From the NCBI GenBank assembly GCA_964519955.1, contig CAZFLM010000060.1, forward strand, positions 1 to 41,394: a DNA stretch of 41,394 nt, read 5' to 3'. This DNA is from CAZFLM01 sp964519955 (GTDB lineage Bacteria; Armatimonadota; Chthonomonadetes; Chthonomonadales; CAJBBX01). Positions 1 through 7,443 of the stretch are shown one piece after another. Within the stretch, counting starts at the first letter, position 1. The number at the start of each line of letters is the position of its first letter. The translations under genes and the position numbers were made by a program. The notes beneath the pieces are model-generated. The model did not search any database. It saw only the letters and a program-made list of their open reading frames with translations, and was not told the DNA's origin.

Positions 1-326
1 GGGCGTCCTGTCGGACGCGAGGTCGGCGCGGCGCGTGGAGGGGGTGCGTGCGTTGGCGGGGGGGTGGCGGGCGGCGATGTGGCGTTGTGCGGCCGGAGGG
101 GGAGGGCCGGGGATGTGGCGTTGTGCGGCCGGAGGGGGGAGGGCACAGCATTCGCGCGGTACGTTGGTGCAATGTACGGCTCTGCAAGCGAATGCTCTGC
201 CCCTACACGCGACACACGACGCACGACGGGCGACGGGCGACGGGCGACGCACGACGGGCGCGTCCGGGCAGGCCGCCTTTGACCTTTGACCTTTCACCTT
301 TGACGTTTGACCTCTGACCGCCCTGC
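1..326. repeat. Non-coding left edge with short tandem repeats
   Basis: No convincing gene is seen here. A unit beginning GATGTGGCGTTGTGCGGCCG occurs twice with a 36-bp offset (from about 76 and 112). It is followed by degenerate CGACGGG/CGCACGACGGG units (about 219-265) and repeated TTTGACC units (about 278-320). The first 20 bases resemble part of the repeat at 28136-28367, so this is probably another copy of a dispersed intergenic repeat cut by the window edge. The ORFs here are overlapping, Arg/Gly-rich and look like chance. Confidence 0.5.
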
Positions 327-947
327 CTATTCCACCCGAGCCCCCAGGCCGCGCGCGAGGTGCATGGCCTGGGCCACGTCGAGGCGGGCGTGGGTGAGGT
401 CCGCCAGGTGCAGCGCGGCGCCCTCGACGGTTGCGCCGCGGAGGTCGGCGGCCGAGAGGTTGGCGCCTTGGAGGTTGGCGCGGGTGAGGTCGGCGTCGCG
501 CAGGTCGGAGTGGGCGAGGGAGGCGCCGTAGAGGTCGGCTTCGGCGAGCTGGACGCCGCGCAGGTCGAGGCCCTCGAGCGAGCAGTGGCGCAGGTTGGTC
601 CACGACCAGTTGCCGCCCGCGATGGTGATGCCTTCGAGCCGGGCGTCGACGAACGAGGAGCCCACGAGGCGGCACCGCTGGAAGCGCGCGATGAACAGGT
701 CCGCGCCATCGAACCGGCACCCGGCGAACGAGCACTCGTCCAGCACGGACGCATTGAGGCGGGCGCCGCGAAGATCGCACTCCTCGAACTCGCAGTGCGA
801 CACGGTGGCCTCGCTCAGGAGCGTGCCGAGGAAGCGGCACCGGACGAACGTGCACCGGCTGATGGCACGGTCGGAGAGGTCCGCCTGCGAGAAGTCCCCG
901 TCCTCATGGCGGGCGTCGGTCCAGCGGTCGCGTCTGGGGGCGGGCAT
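327..947 (-). CDS. Pentapeptide repeat protein
   Basis: This 206-aa protein consists almost entirely of pentapeptide repeats of the A(D/N)LxG/A type from about residue 20 to 190 (for example FDGADL, LRGVQL, ADLYGA, ANLQGA, ANLSAADLRG). Such repeats fold into a right-handed quadrilateral beta-helix. There is no signal peptide or membrane segment, so it is probably cytosolic. The family is structurally well defined but functionally broad; some members mimic DNA and protect gyrase, but nothing here shows that role. The ATG lies 17 bp downstream of the stop of the kinase-like gene at 964-1935 on the same strand, so the two are probably cotranscribed. The family call is secure and the function is unknown. 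Confidence 0.9.
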   Translation of the reverse strand: MPAPRRDRWTDARHEDGDFSQADLSDRAISRCTFVRCRFLGTLLSEATVSHCEFEECDLRGARLNASVLDECSFAGCRFDGADLFIARFQRCRLVGSSFVDARLEGITIAGGNWSWTNLRHCSLEGLDLRGVQLAEADLYGASLAHSDLRDADLTRANLQGANLSAADLRGATVEGAALHLADLTHARLDVAQAMHLARGLGARVE

Positions 948-963
948 CGGCGGCTCCGTGCGG

Positions 964-1935
964 TCAGGCGATGGCCTCGGCGACGAGGCGGCGCAGGTCC
1001 TCGGCCAGCGCGGGGCGCTCCTTGCCGAGTGCCGACATCCCGCCGAGCGCGACCATGTCGAACAGGCGGGCCATGCGGACCCACTCCTCCAGCAGCACGC
1101 CGCCGCGCTCCGTGAAGCCCTCGGCGAGCGATGGCAGGCGGCCGGGCGGCATCAGGTTGCGGCGGCGGAAGAGGTTGCCGATGTCGGCCAGGAAGGAGCC
1201 CGAGCTGGCGAACTCCCAGTCCAGCACGGCGGCGACGCGTGGGCCGGCGGGCGTCTCGCGCACCAGGATGTTCCACGGGCCGAAGTCGCAGTGGGTCAGG
1301 TGCGTGTGCGCCCTGGCGGGCTCCAGGAGGGATCGGTGAGCGGACATATGCGCCCAGAGGCGGCGGGCCAGTTCCTCGCCCAGCACCTCCGCGCCCGGCT
1401 GCCGGAACAGGCTGTCCTCCATGTACCCCAGGTACGCGTCGACAACGTTCTCGAACGGGTGCGCGATCGTGAGGTCGGGCCCGAGGAAGCCGGCGCGGTC
1501 GAAGGTGACCGACGAGATGGCGGCAAGGATCGCGCCCAGCTCGCGCGTGACCGTGCGTGCGTCGCCCTCGCTGGCATCGGGCAGCCAGTGCCCCAGGTGC
1601 CGGCCCTCGACCCATGCCATAACCACGTAGGCGAGGGGGTGCTCGTCCTCGATGCGGCCCGCGTGGTGCATCTCGGCAAGGGGCACGTCACCCGCGAGGC
1701 GCCGGTGGAGGGCGGCTTCACGCTCGCAGGCGGAGAGGTCCCTGCCGTAGACGCGGAGGAGCACTGGCTCATCGTGGCCCGCCAGCGTGACGCGGTAGTT
1801 GGAGTTGCACTTGCCCTCGGGCAGCAGCTCGGCGCTCTCGACGATGGCTTGCGGGAAGACTGGCCGCAGCAGCCCGGCGATGACATCGGGCGGCAGGTGG
1901 CGGTGATCGGCGCGGCGCTCCCAGGGCAGGTCCAT
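964..1935 (-). CDS. Aminoglycoside/choline-type phosphotransferase family protein
   Basis: This 323-aa protein has the APH-fold kinase layout. A nucleotide-binding segment lies near residues 41-60 (GKCNSNYRVTL...VLLRVYG). The catalytic loop is HCDFGPWN (H215, D217, N222). The metal-binding motif is DWE (D239-E241), which replaces the DFG of protein kinases. The family phosphorylates small hydroxyl compounds such as aminoglycosides, choline, homoserine or sugars; the substrate cannot be read from sequence. I chose the ATG at 1935 because the frame stays open further upstream only through a 39-bp (13-codon) tandem repeat, which is not protein-like. The Shine-Dalgarno is weak (AGGTTGG). The gene reads into the pentapeptide-repeat gene 17 bp downstream. 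A resistance role is possible but would be a guess. Confidence 0.88.
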   Translation of the reverse strand: MDLPWERRADHRHLPPDVIAGLLRPVFPQAIVESAELLPEGKCNSNYRVTLAGHDEPVLLRVYGRDLSACEREAALHRRLAGDVPLAEMHHAGRIEDEHPLAYVVMAWVEGRHLGHWLPDASEGDARTVTRELGAILAAISSVTFDRAGFLGPDLTIAHPFENVVDAYLGYMEDSLFRQPGAEVLGEELARRLWAHMSAHRSLLEPARAHTHLTHCDFGPWNILVRETPAGPRVAAVLDWEFASSGSFLADIGNLFRRRNLMPPGRLPSLAEGFTERGGVLLEEWVRMARLFDMVALGGMSALGKERPALAEDLRRLVAEAIA

Positions 1936-1972
1936 CAGCCCAACCTGCCGATCAGTTGTGCCGGACGGGCAG

Positions 1973-2249
1973 GGACGCCCATCCCACCAGGGATCGGTGC
2001 TGGACGGGCAGGNNNNNNNNNNNNNNNNNNNNNNNNNNNNNNNNNNNNNNNNNNNNNNNNNNNNNNNNNNNNNNNNNNNNNNNNNNNNNNNNNNNNNNNN
2101 NNNNNNNNNNNNGGACGCCCATCCCACCAGGGATCGGTGCTGGACGGGCAGGGACGCCCATCCCACCAGGGATCGGTGCTGGACGGGCAGGGACGCCCAT
2201 CCCACCAGGGATCGGTGCTGGACGGGCAGGGACGCCCATCCCACCAGGG
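1973..2249. repeat. 39-bp tandem repeat (minisatellite) interrupted by the assembly gap
   Basis: The unit starts GGACGCCCATCCCACCAGGG and recurs exactly every 39 bp. One full copy is at 1973-2011. After the gap, full copies start at 2113, 2152 and 2191, with a partial copy at 2230-2249. The visible copies are essentially identical. Because 39 is a multiple of three, the array reads open in several frames (GWASLPVQHRSLV on the minus strand), which creates false extensions of neighbouring genes. Diverged single copies appear near 20895-20950 and 21795-21850, so the unit also exists as a dispersed intergenic element. Confidence 0.9.
2013..2112. other. Assembly gap (100 N)
   Basis: A run of exactly 100 Ns inside the tandem array, most likely a fixed-size scaffolding gap. 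The phase of the 39-bp unit is not kept across it (140 bp between copy starts), so the true length and copy number are unknown. Confidence 0.99.
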
Positions 2250-2265
2250 CTCTGAGGGGGCATGG

Positions 2266-3498
2266 CTAGCGCGCCCTCTCGCGGATGCGGGCGTACGCCT
2301 GCTTCAGGAGTAGGAAGACCGCGTTGGGCGTGACGCCGTCGGGCTCGAAGGCGAAGTGCGCGTGCGTGAAGTCGAGGCCCCAGAGGTCGTTGTCCAGGAT
2401 GACGTCGGCCAGGTGCAGGGGGTCCTTCGCGCACTCGTAGGCGCCGGCGTTCTCGCCCCACATGCGCGCCGTCGCGGCGTAGCCCTTCGCGGCCAGGTAG
2501 GCGTGGAGGCGCGCGACCTCGTGCCCGTTCTCGCAGCCGGTGTATTGCAGCCAGCAGCCCGTGCGGGCGGCCTCGTCCATCAGCCAGAACGAGTCGGCCA
2601 TCATCTGGATGGTGTCGTTGCCGCGCCCGGTGCGCACCGCCTCGTCCCAGTCGGCGTCGGAGTAGGCGGTGCCTGGCACGTAGAGGAGCACGCGCTTGCC
2701 GGGGAACGCGCGGCGCAGCGCGGCGACCTGCCAGGTGACGAACGCGCGCTTGGTGTCGCGGTACCAGGTGAGCACGTCGCGCCAGTACGGTCCGGGCTTC
2801 TCGCCGGGCTTCAGCACCTTCACGTTGTCCCACGAGCCGAACGAGGCGCCCCAGGCGGCGTTGGCGGCCTCGACCGTGCGGTACCTGCGGCGCATCGACG
2901 CGCGGAAGTCGGCCTGCGCGTGCACGTCGTAGCACCACATGGTCTGCCGCGCCACGTCGGGGCCGAGCGTCCAGGGCACGGGGTAGAGCGGCTCGCCGGC
3001 GGGGCCCAGGGCGGGGATCACATAGTCGACGCGGTCGGCGAGGCCGGCGTCGCGCAGCACCTTCTTGATGCCCGCGACCTTCTCCTCCATCAGCCGGTGC
3101 AGCCCGGGGTACCAGTAGCTGACCGTGTTGGTGCTCGTCCGCCCGTCCTCATCGGTGATGCGCGCGTCGGGGTGGGCCTCGAGGTACCACGCGGGCGGAC
3201 CCATCAGCGCGCCGACGATCAGCTTCACGCGGAAGCCGTGGCGCTTGACGAGGTCGAGGTAGGGGCGGATCGGCGCGGCGTCCCACGTGCCCTCGGCGGT
3301 CTCCAGCCCTCGCCAGTCCAGCTCGATGCGCAGCATGTCGACGCCCAACTCGTGGTACATCCGGAAGCGGGCTTCGATCCTGGCAGGCGGGTCGCGGTAC
3401 CATCCGCCGGGGTCGGTCATGCAGCAGCGCGCCTGGGGTGGTGCGGGCGCGGCGGTGGCGAGGGCGGCGCAGAGGATCGGGACGATGGCGATGGGCAC
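2266..3498 (-). CDS. Secreted beta-amylase-like (GH14/GH42-like) TIM-barrel glycoside hydrolase
   Basis: This 410-aa protein starts at a GTG with AGGAGA 11 nt upstream. A hydrophobic leader follows (residues 2-20, PIAIVPILCAALATAAPA), suggesting export. The body looks like a (beta/alpha)8 glycosidase: ELGVDMLRIELDWRGLE at about 50-66, then an acid/base candidate in GPAGEP (E169), and MWGENAG (E349) near the C-terminus. The pair resembles the GH14 beta-amylase signatures GPxGELRYP and GENAL, whose two glutamates are the catalytic pair, with similar spacing (180 residues here). GH42-like families are the alternative. The longer in-frame ORF reaching 3738 runs antisense through tRNA-Asp and was rejected. 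Substrate unknown; an alpha-glucan is possible. Confidence 0.75.
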   Translation of the reverse strand: MPIAIVPILCAALATAAPAPPQARCCMTDPGGWYRDPPARIEARFRMYHELGVDMLRIELDWRGLETAEGTWDAAPIRPYLDLVKRHGFRVKLIVGALMGPPAWYLEAHPDARITDEDGRTSTNTVSYWYPGLHRLMEEKVAGIKKVLRDAGLADRVDYVIPALGPAGEPLYPVPWTLGPDVARQTMWCYDVHAQADFRASMRRRYRTVEAANAAWGASFGSWDNVKVLKPGEKPGPYWRDVLTWYRDTKRAFVTWQVAALRRAFPGKRVLLYVPGTAYSDADWDEAVRTGRGNDTIQMMADSFWLMDEAARTGCWLQYTGCENGHEVARLHAYLAAKGYAATARMWGENAGAYECAKDPLHLADVILDNDLWGLDFTHAHFAFEPDGVTPNAVFLLLKQAYARIRERAR

Positions 3499-3599
3499 GG
3501 CGGATGCGGTCTCCTGGCAGGGCGGTGCGAGCCACTTCCACGCCGCGGCCCCTATGTCCTCCGCAGGCTGCGGAGTTGCAGATTCCGTGCGCGGAGGTG

Positions 3600-3627
3600 T
3601 TGACACGGCCCGGGTTTGAGGTATAGT
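3600..3627 (+). promoter_or_regulatory. Sigma-70-type promoter of tRNA-Asp
   Basis: TTGACA (3600-3605), a 16-bp spacer, then TATAGT (3622-3627). The expected transcription start is about 3634, some 11 nt before the mature tRNA 5' end at 3645. The -35 is a perfect consensus in a GC-rich context, as expected for a stable-RNA gene. Confidence 0.75.
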
Positions 3628-3644
3628 AACGAAGCCGAGCGCAC

Positions 3645-3722
3645 GGGGGTGTAGCTCAGTCCGGTTAGAGCGCCTGCCTGTCACGCAGGAGGCCGCGAGT
3701 TCAAGTCTCGTCATCCCCGCCA
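3645..3722 (+). tRNA. tRNA-Asp (anticodon GTC)
   Basis: The full cloverleaf can be folded by eye. The acceptor GGGGGTG pairs with CATCCCC (one G-U pair). The D-arm is GCTC/GAGC. The anticodon arm is CCTGC/GCAGG with loop CTGTCAC, anticodon GTC at 3680-3682. The T-arm is GCGAG/CTCGT with loop TTCAAGT. The discriminator G (3719) is followed by a genomically encoded CCA (3720-3722). Directly downstream is a perfect hairpin (3726-3752), whose duplicate lies beyond the neighbouring low-GC gene pair. Confidence 0.97.
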
Positions 3723-3725
3723 TAG

Positions 3726-3752
3726 AGGGCCAGCCCATTCCGGGCTGGCCCT
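3726..3752 (+). terminator. Hairpin downstream of tRNA-Asp; copy of a dispersed hairpin repeat
   Basis: An 11-bp perfect stem (AGGGCCAGCCC / GGGCTGGCCCT) closes an ATTCC loop 3 nt after the tRNA CCA end. There is no T-tract, so termination by this hairpin is plausible but not proven. The same 28 bases (including 3725) recur at 8032-8059 in the same orientation, inside a longer 21-bp stem. Confidence 0.6.
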
Positions 3753-4120
3753 GCTGATTCGTGGGTGGCTACCGATGCCGACGCCTGCTCGTTGGGTGTG
3801 GGTCGCGCTCGGCTGTGCGCTGGTCCAGCGCGCGGTGGCGCTGTGCTGAAGGACGGCGAACGGGCGGCCGGCGGTCGCGCATGGCGGTCGGCCCACGCGA
3901 CGAGTACGGCCCCCAGAGTGCGATGCTGCCTCTGGGAGCCGTTCGATTGCCGGTCCGCCCAGATCATCGCTCGTTCATCGCTGGTTCATCGATCCATCAT
4001 CGGTGCGGAGCGGCGAACGGCCGACTGGGCGGCACAGGAGCGGCTAACGCGGACGGTCACGGGAGCCGGCTGCTGGGCGGCAGCACAGCGGCGCCAGGAG
4101 CCCACAGCGCTGCCGTGCTG
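3753..4120. other. Non-coding gap between tRNA-Asp and the subtilase gene
   Basis: No recognisable gene or RNA. Six-frame translation gives only short Arg/Ala-rich peptides without family resemblance. If the 28-bp hairpin copies are attachment sites, this is the tRNA-proximal end of the island. Confidence 0.5.
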
Positions 4121-6370
4121 CTAGATACGCACTGGCACCTGCAGCCGTGGCGTCAGCACAATCAGGTTCGCGCCGTATCTAGCGCGAACCTGATTGTACA
4201 GGTCCGCGACCGCTCGGCATCTGACGGTCAGCACCAGAGCATACGGAACCGGGTGCTGGTCGGCGGGGCCGGCGTTGCGCCCGCCAACGCGCCGGCTGCA
4301 GTGCAGCTCGATGGTTGGGTCCTTCAGGCTGGTCGCACGCATGTTGCGCTGCGCCCTGAGGACCGTGTCCCATCGGTGCGCGTCGCGACGGCCGGCCGGC
4401 TCGTCGTAGACATTGCTCTGGCTGAACAGCGGGGACGACTTGGCACTAGTGGACATCGTCAGGCCGCCCTTAGCAGTAGTTCGGCTGGCGTGCTTGCCGC
4501 TGTGCGGCCTGAAGGTGGCCTCCACGCCGGCCTGCACGTACGACGCGGGGTAGTGTGGTTCGGTCGATGTCGCGTAGCAGAGGGTCGCGTCGAGCTGAAC
4601 CATGCCGCGCAGATCGTCAAGCATGGGGATGGTGTGTTGCACGTATTTGCCAGCCGGCAAGTGGCCCTGGTATAGGACCTTGACCTCGTCTCCGTCGGAA
4701 GACAGCAGACGGGCCAGGTCGGTCGGCACCAAGCCGTTGCCGACATCTCGCCGCGCCCGCCCCTCTAGGGCGCAACCGTGGATGAGGAGCGCCTTCACTG
4801 CGAGAGGTGTAACCTGCTCGCCCATCGCAGCCATCACGGCGCCGGCGATGCGCATGGTGTAGGGCGATGCGAAGCTGGTGCCGGCGGTGTCGTAGCGCTG
4901 CGGCGCCGCGCCTGGACCGATGCAGCCGAATGGCTCGTTACGCGAACCACCAAAGGCGACAAGATCGGGCTTCACGCGGCATCCAGGCCGGCCGGGCCCC
5001 ACGCAGCTGTAGTCCGCTCGTTGCCAGGCGCTCGCCCGAGTGTCCGACGCGCCGACCGACACCGCATTGACCGCGTCGGCTGGAGGCTGGATACGGTTCA
5101 GCTGGAGCGCGTCATCGAGGTCACCGTAGTTGCCCACCGCAACGAATGCGAGGCGATCTCCGGCTGACAGCAGGTCGTCTACCACCGCCGTGAATGGGTT
5201 GACGTCATCATCCTCAATGGCCACGTCGGGCCCGAAGCTGAGGTTGAAGAGCCGGTAGCCGTTCTGCCTAACCTGCTTCTGGATAGTCTTCAGGGCAGCG
5301 TGATATCCTCTCTGATCGGGGTCCTCGCCCAGCACCGCGTGGTGGTCGACGCGGAATGGTGGCACCCCGCCCGCAAGGTTGTCCAGGGGACCGAGAACCG
5401 CCGCTGATGCGACACAGAGCCCGTGGTTGCGTTCCTCCGGATCGGTATAGTCCGGCACACCGTGTGAGTAGTGACTGACCCAGCGTGCGAGAGCATGATC
5501 GGCCGGGAGACTGGTGTCGAACACCGCCGCGACGACGCCCGGAGCGAGCGCATCGCAGTCAGGCAGCACCGCAGCGGAGGTGTCATTGCTCCGGGTGATC
5601 CGTGTCGGGAGGAGTGGCCTCATCCGTGGCATGGCACGGATCCGACGCAGGAACGCGAACCATGCCAGCTCCTGCGCGGCCTGCACGTCGCCGGCAACGG
5701 CCATGAAGCACAGACCAGACGCGAACAGCCGCTGCCCGCGGTCGACCTTTAGCCCCAGGCTCTCAGCGTAGCGCTCAAACGCATCAACGACTCGGGCATC
5801 GTGGTTGCCAGGTCCAGCGTGCAGGACGCACTCTAGTACCCCAGTGGTGGCCATGTTCGTCCCAGGCGACCAGCGGTCGGACGGCATCATCGCGCGGAAC
5901 TCCTCGACCGCGCCGAGCCCGTCGGCGACTTCGCTCTCGAGGCGCACATTGGCGTCGCCGATCTGCGCACTCAGCCTATCGAACGCCTCCACCCTGCCAG
6001 CCACGAAGAGGACCGTTGTCGCCTCCTCGGTCGGTGCCGTCGAGCGCGCCACCTTGTCTGGTGTGACGTGCGCCGGCTTGCTGCCCACCGTACGCAGTTC
6101 GGCTGCACTGAGCAGCTCGCTGGGGAACGCCGACTTGCTGAGGAACTGAGGATGGAGTGTCAACTCGGCAACGGCTTCGCCGTCTGGCAAGGCCTCTGAG
6201 GGCATCCTCCGGAATGCGTCGACCGTCCGCAGAAGACGCGGGGCCAGTCGCTGTCGTGCTTCCTCAGGGGTGTACGGGGCCCTCTCGCTAGGCATTCGGG
6301 GAGGCGGCAGGACCATCTCCACAAACTGCTCGCCAGCGCCTAGGATGAAGTTGCGTTCTGGTCCAAGCAT
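4121..6370 (-). CDS. Subtilisin-like (S8) serine protease of an AAA+/subtilase pair
   Basis: This 749-aa protein has all subtilase catalytic residues in S8 order: Asp D285 (VFDTSLP), His H316 (NHGLCVAS), oxyanion Asn N414 (AVGNYGD) and Ser S499 (AGTSFASP). There is no signal peptide, so it should act in the cytosol. A region of about 270 residues precedes the protease domain and about 200 residues follow it; I recognise neither, and they may sense a target or regulate the protease. The ATG at 6370 has a strong GGAGG 7 nt upstream and lies 31 bp inside the AAA+ ATPase gene, so translation is probably coupled. GC content is visibly below that of the flanking genes, suggesting transfer. An ATPase-plus-subtilase pair suggests regulated intracellular proteolysis; an anti-phage or stress role is inference only. 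Confidence 0.9.
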   Translation of the reverse strand: MLGPERNFILGAGEQFVEMVLPPPRMPSERAPYTPEEARQRLAPRLLRTVDAFRRMPSEALPDGEAVAELTLHPQFLSKSAFPSELLSAAELRTVGSKPAHVTPDKVARSTAPTEEATTVLFVAGRVEAFDRLSAQIGDANVRLESEVADGLGAVEEFRAMMPSDRWSPGTNMATTGVLECVLHAGPGNHDARVVDAFERYAESLGLKVDRGQRLFASGLCFMAVAGDVQAAQELAWFAFLRRIRAMPRMRPLLPTRITRSNDTSAAVLPDCDALAPGVVAAVFDTSLPADHALARWVSHYSHGVPDYTDPEERNHGLCVASAAVLGPLDNLAGGVPPFRVDHHAVLGEDPDQRGYHAALKTIQKQVRQNGYRLFNLSFGPDVAIEDDDVNPFTAVVDDLLSAGDRLAFVAVGNYGDLDDALQLNRIQPPADAVNAVSVGASDTRASAWQRADYSCVGPGRPGCRVKPDLVAFGGSRNEPFGCIGPGAAPQRYDTAGTSFASPYTMRIAGAVMAAMGEQVTPLAVKALLIHGCALEGRARRDVGNGLVPTDLARLLSSDGDEVKVLYQGHLPAGKYVQHTIPMLDDLRGMVQLDATLCYATSTEPHYPASYVQAGVEATFRPHSGKHASRTTAKGGLTMSTSAKSSPLFSQSNVYDEPAGRRDAHRWDTVLRAQRNMRATSLKDPTIELHCSRRVGGRNAGPADQHPVPYALVLTVRCRAVADLYNQVRARYGANLIVLTPRLQVPVRI
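4158..4197. repeat. Perfect 16-bp inverted repeat inside the 3' end of the subtilase gene
   Basis: The arms ACAATCAGGTTCGCGC and GCGCGAACCTGATTGT flank an 8-nt loop (4174-4181). The whole hairpin is coding, about 40 bp before the stop. A perfect 16-bp stem inside a coding sequence is unusual. It could act as an mRNA 3' stabiliser, a terminator or a recombination site; nothing distinguishes these. Confidence 0.85.
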
Positions 6371-7443
6371 GCGTGTCCCTCCTGGGTGCGCATCCGGAGT
6401 GTGTTTCGTGACGTCCCGGTCAGCTCTGCAACGCGTCGCTGCGACAGCCCCAGCGTTCCCAAGCGAATCGCGATCTGATGGCGCTCGCTCCGGGGAAGCG
6501 TAGGCACGTCTCTGACGAACTCCGATAGGACAGCTTCCTTCTCGTCACCGTCCTTCAGGACCGCGCGCTTCCTGGCTCGCTGCACTCGGTCGTGGACCTC
6601 TGAGTAGTTCATGCCGTCTGACAATGCGGTGACAACGGCGACCAGCTCAGGCTCTGTGATCGCATGGCGCCGCAGGAACTCGGCTAGCTCGCCCGCGCCG
6701 GGCATCCCCATATGCACGGTTACCTCGAACCGGCGCCATATTGCGGGATCGAGCAAGTCCGGGTGGTTCGTAGCGGCGATCAGGAGCGATCCCTCCGGCC
6801 ACTGGTCGAGTTCCTGTAGTAGGACGTTCACGAGACGCTTCAGCTCACCGAGGTCGGTTTCGTCGGCCCTGCGCTTGGCGATCGCGTCAAGCTCGTCGAG
6901 CATCAGCACGCATTCAAACTCGCGACCGAACTCGAAGAGCTGCCGGACGTTCTGCCCCGATCGCCCCAGAAAGCTGCTGATGGCTGTGGCGAGGTCCAGC
7001 ACGACAAGAGGCCGACCGAGTTGCGCTGCAATCCAGTGACCGGCCATGGTCTTGCCGACTCCAGGCGGTCCGACGAGCAGCGCAGTGCGTGTCGGAGCCA
7101 GGCCTGCGCGCAGCAGCCGAGCGGCGTCCGAGTACTCCTCTACGATCTGGTCGATCTGGGAAGCCACTGCCGACACCATGATCGGTCGCTCTGCAAGGCT
7201 CGCATCGACTATCCTCGCCAGCGGCATACGGCTCTCTGCGTCCACCGGTACCGGCCTGCGAGCAGTGCGCAGCACGCCAGAACCAGACGATATGGCCGCC
7301 AGTTCGTCAGCCAGGGCGGGGAGCGTGCTACGGTAGTGATAGGCCATTCGGCGCGCGAGCGCCTTGACGTCCCGAGCGCGTCCGTCGGCCCCAAAGCGCG
7401 CCAGGTGGATCACTTCACCGGCCATTCGCTCGAATTGATCCAC
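6340..7443 (-). CDS. AAA+ ATPase with C-terminal helix-turn-helix
   Basis: This 367-aa protein has one AAA+ module of the FtsH/CDC48 type. Walker A is GPPGVGKT (125-132), Walker B is MLDELDA with D183 and E184, sensor 1 is AATNHPD (N226), and the arginine-finger candidates are R237/R238 in WRRFE. Residues about 318-355 read as a helix-turn-helix (LGLSQRRVAELTGTSRNTLR), so it may bind DNA or regulate its own operon. The start is GTG at 7443, with ATG at 7425 as an alternative. Its end overlaps the downstream subtilase gene by 31 bp. It has no protease domain of its own, so it probably feeds, gates or activates the subtilase (inference). Lower GC than the surroundings. Confidence 0.9.
   Translation of the reverse strand: MDQFERMAGEVIHLARFGADGRARDVKALARRMAYHYRSTLPALADELAAISSGSGVLRTARRPVPVDAESRMPLARIVDASLAERPIMVSAVASQIDQIVEEYSDAARLLRAGLAPTRTALLVGPPGVGKTMAGHWIAAQLGRPLVVLDLATAISSFLGRSGQNVRQLFEFGREFECVLMLDELDAIAKRRADETDLGELKRLVNVLLQELDQWPEGSLLIAATNHPDLLDPAIWRRFEVTVHMGMPGAGELAEFLRRHAITEPELVAVVTALSDGMNYSEVHDRVQRARKRAVLKDGDEKEAVLSEFVRDVPTLPRSERHQIAIRLGTLGLSQRRVAELTGTSRNTLRMRTQEGHACLDQNATSS

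Noticed and set aside
1936..2244. Extension of the kinase ORF through the 39-bp repeats and the Ns
   Set aside because: The extension is a repeat of 13 codons and unknown bases; it has no kinase homology and is open only because 39 is divisible by three.
3499..3738. N-terminal extension of the beta-amylase-like ORF up to 3738
   Set aside because: It runs antisense through tRNA-Asp, giving the familiar false peptide TRLELAASCVTGRRSNRTEL; a GTG with AGGAGA at 3498 is the better start.
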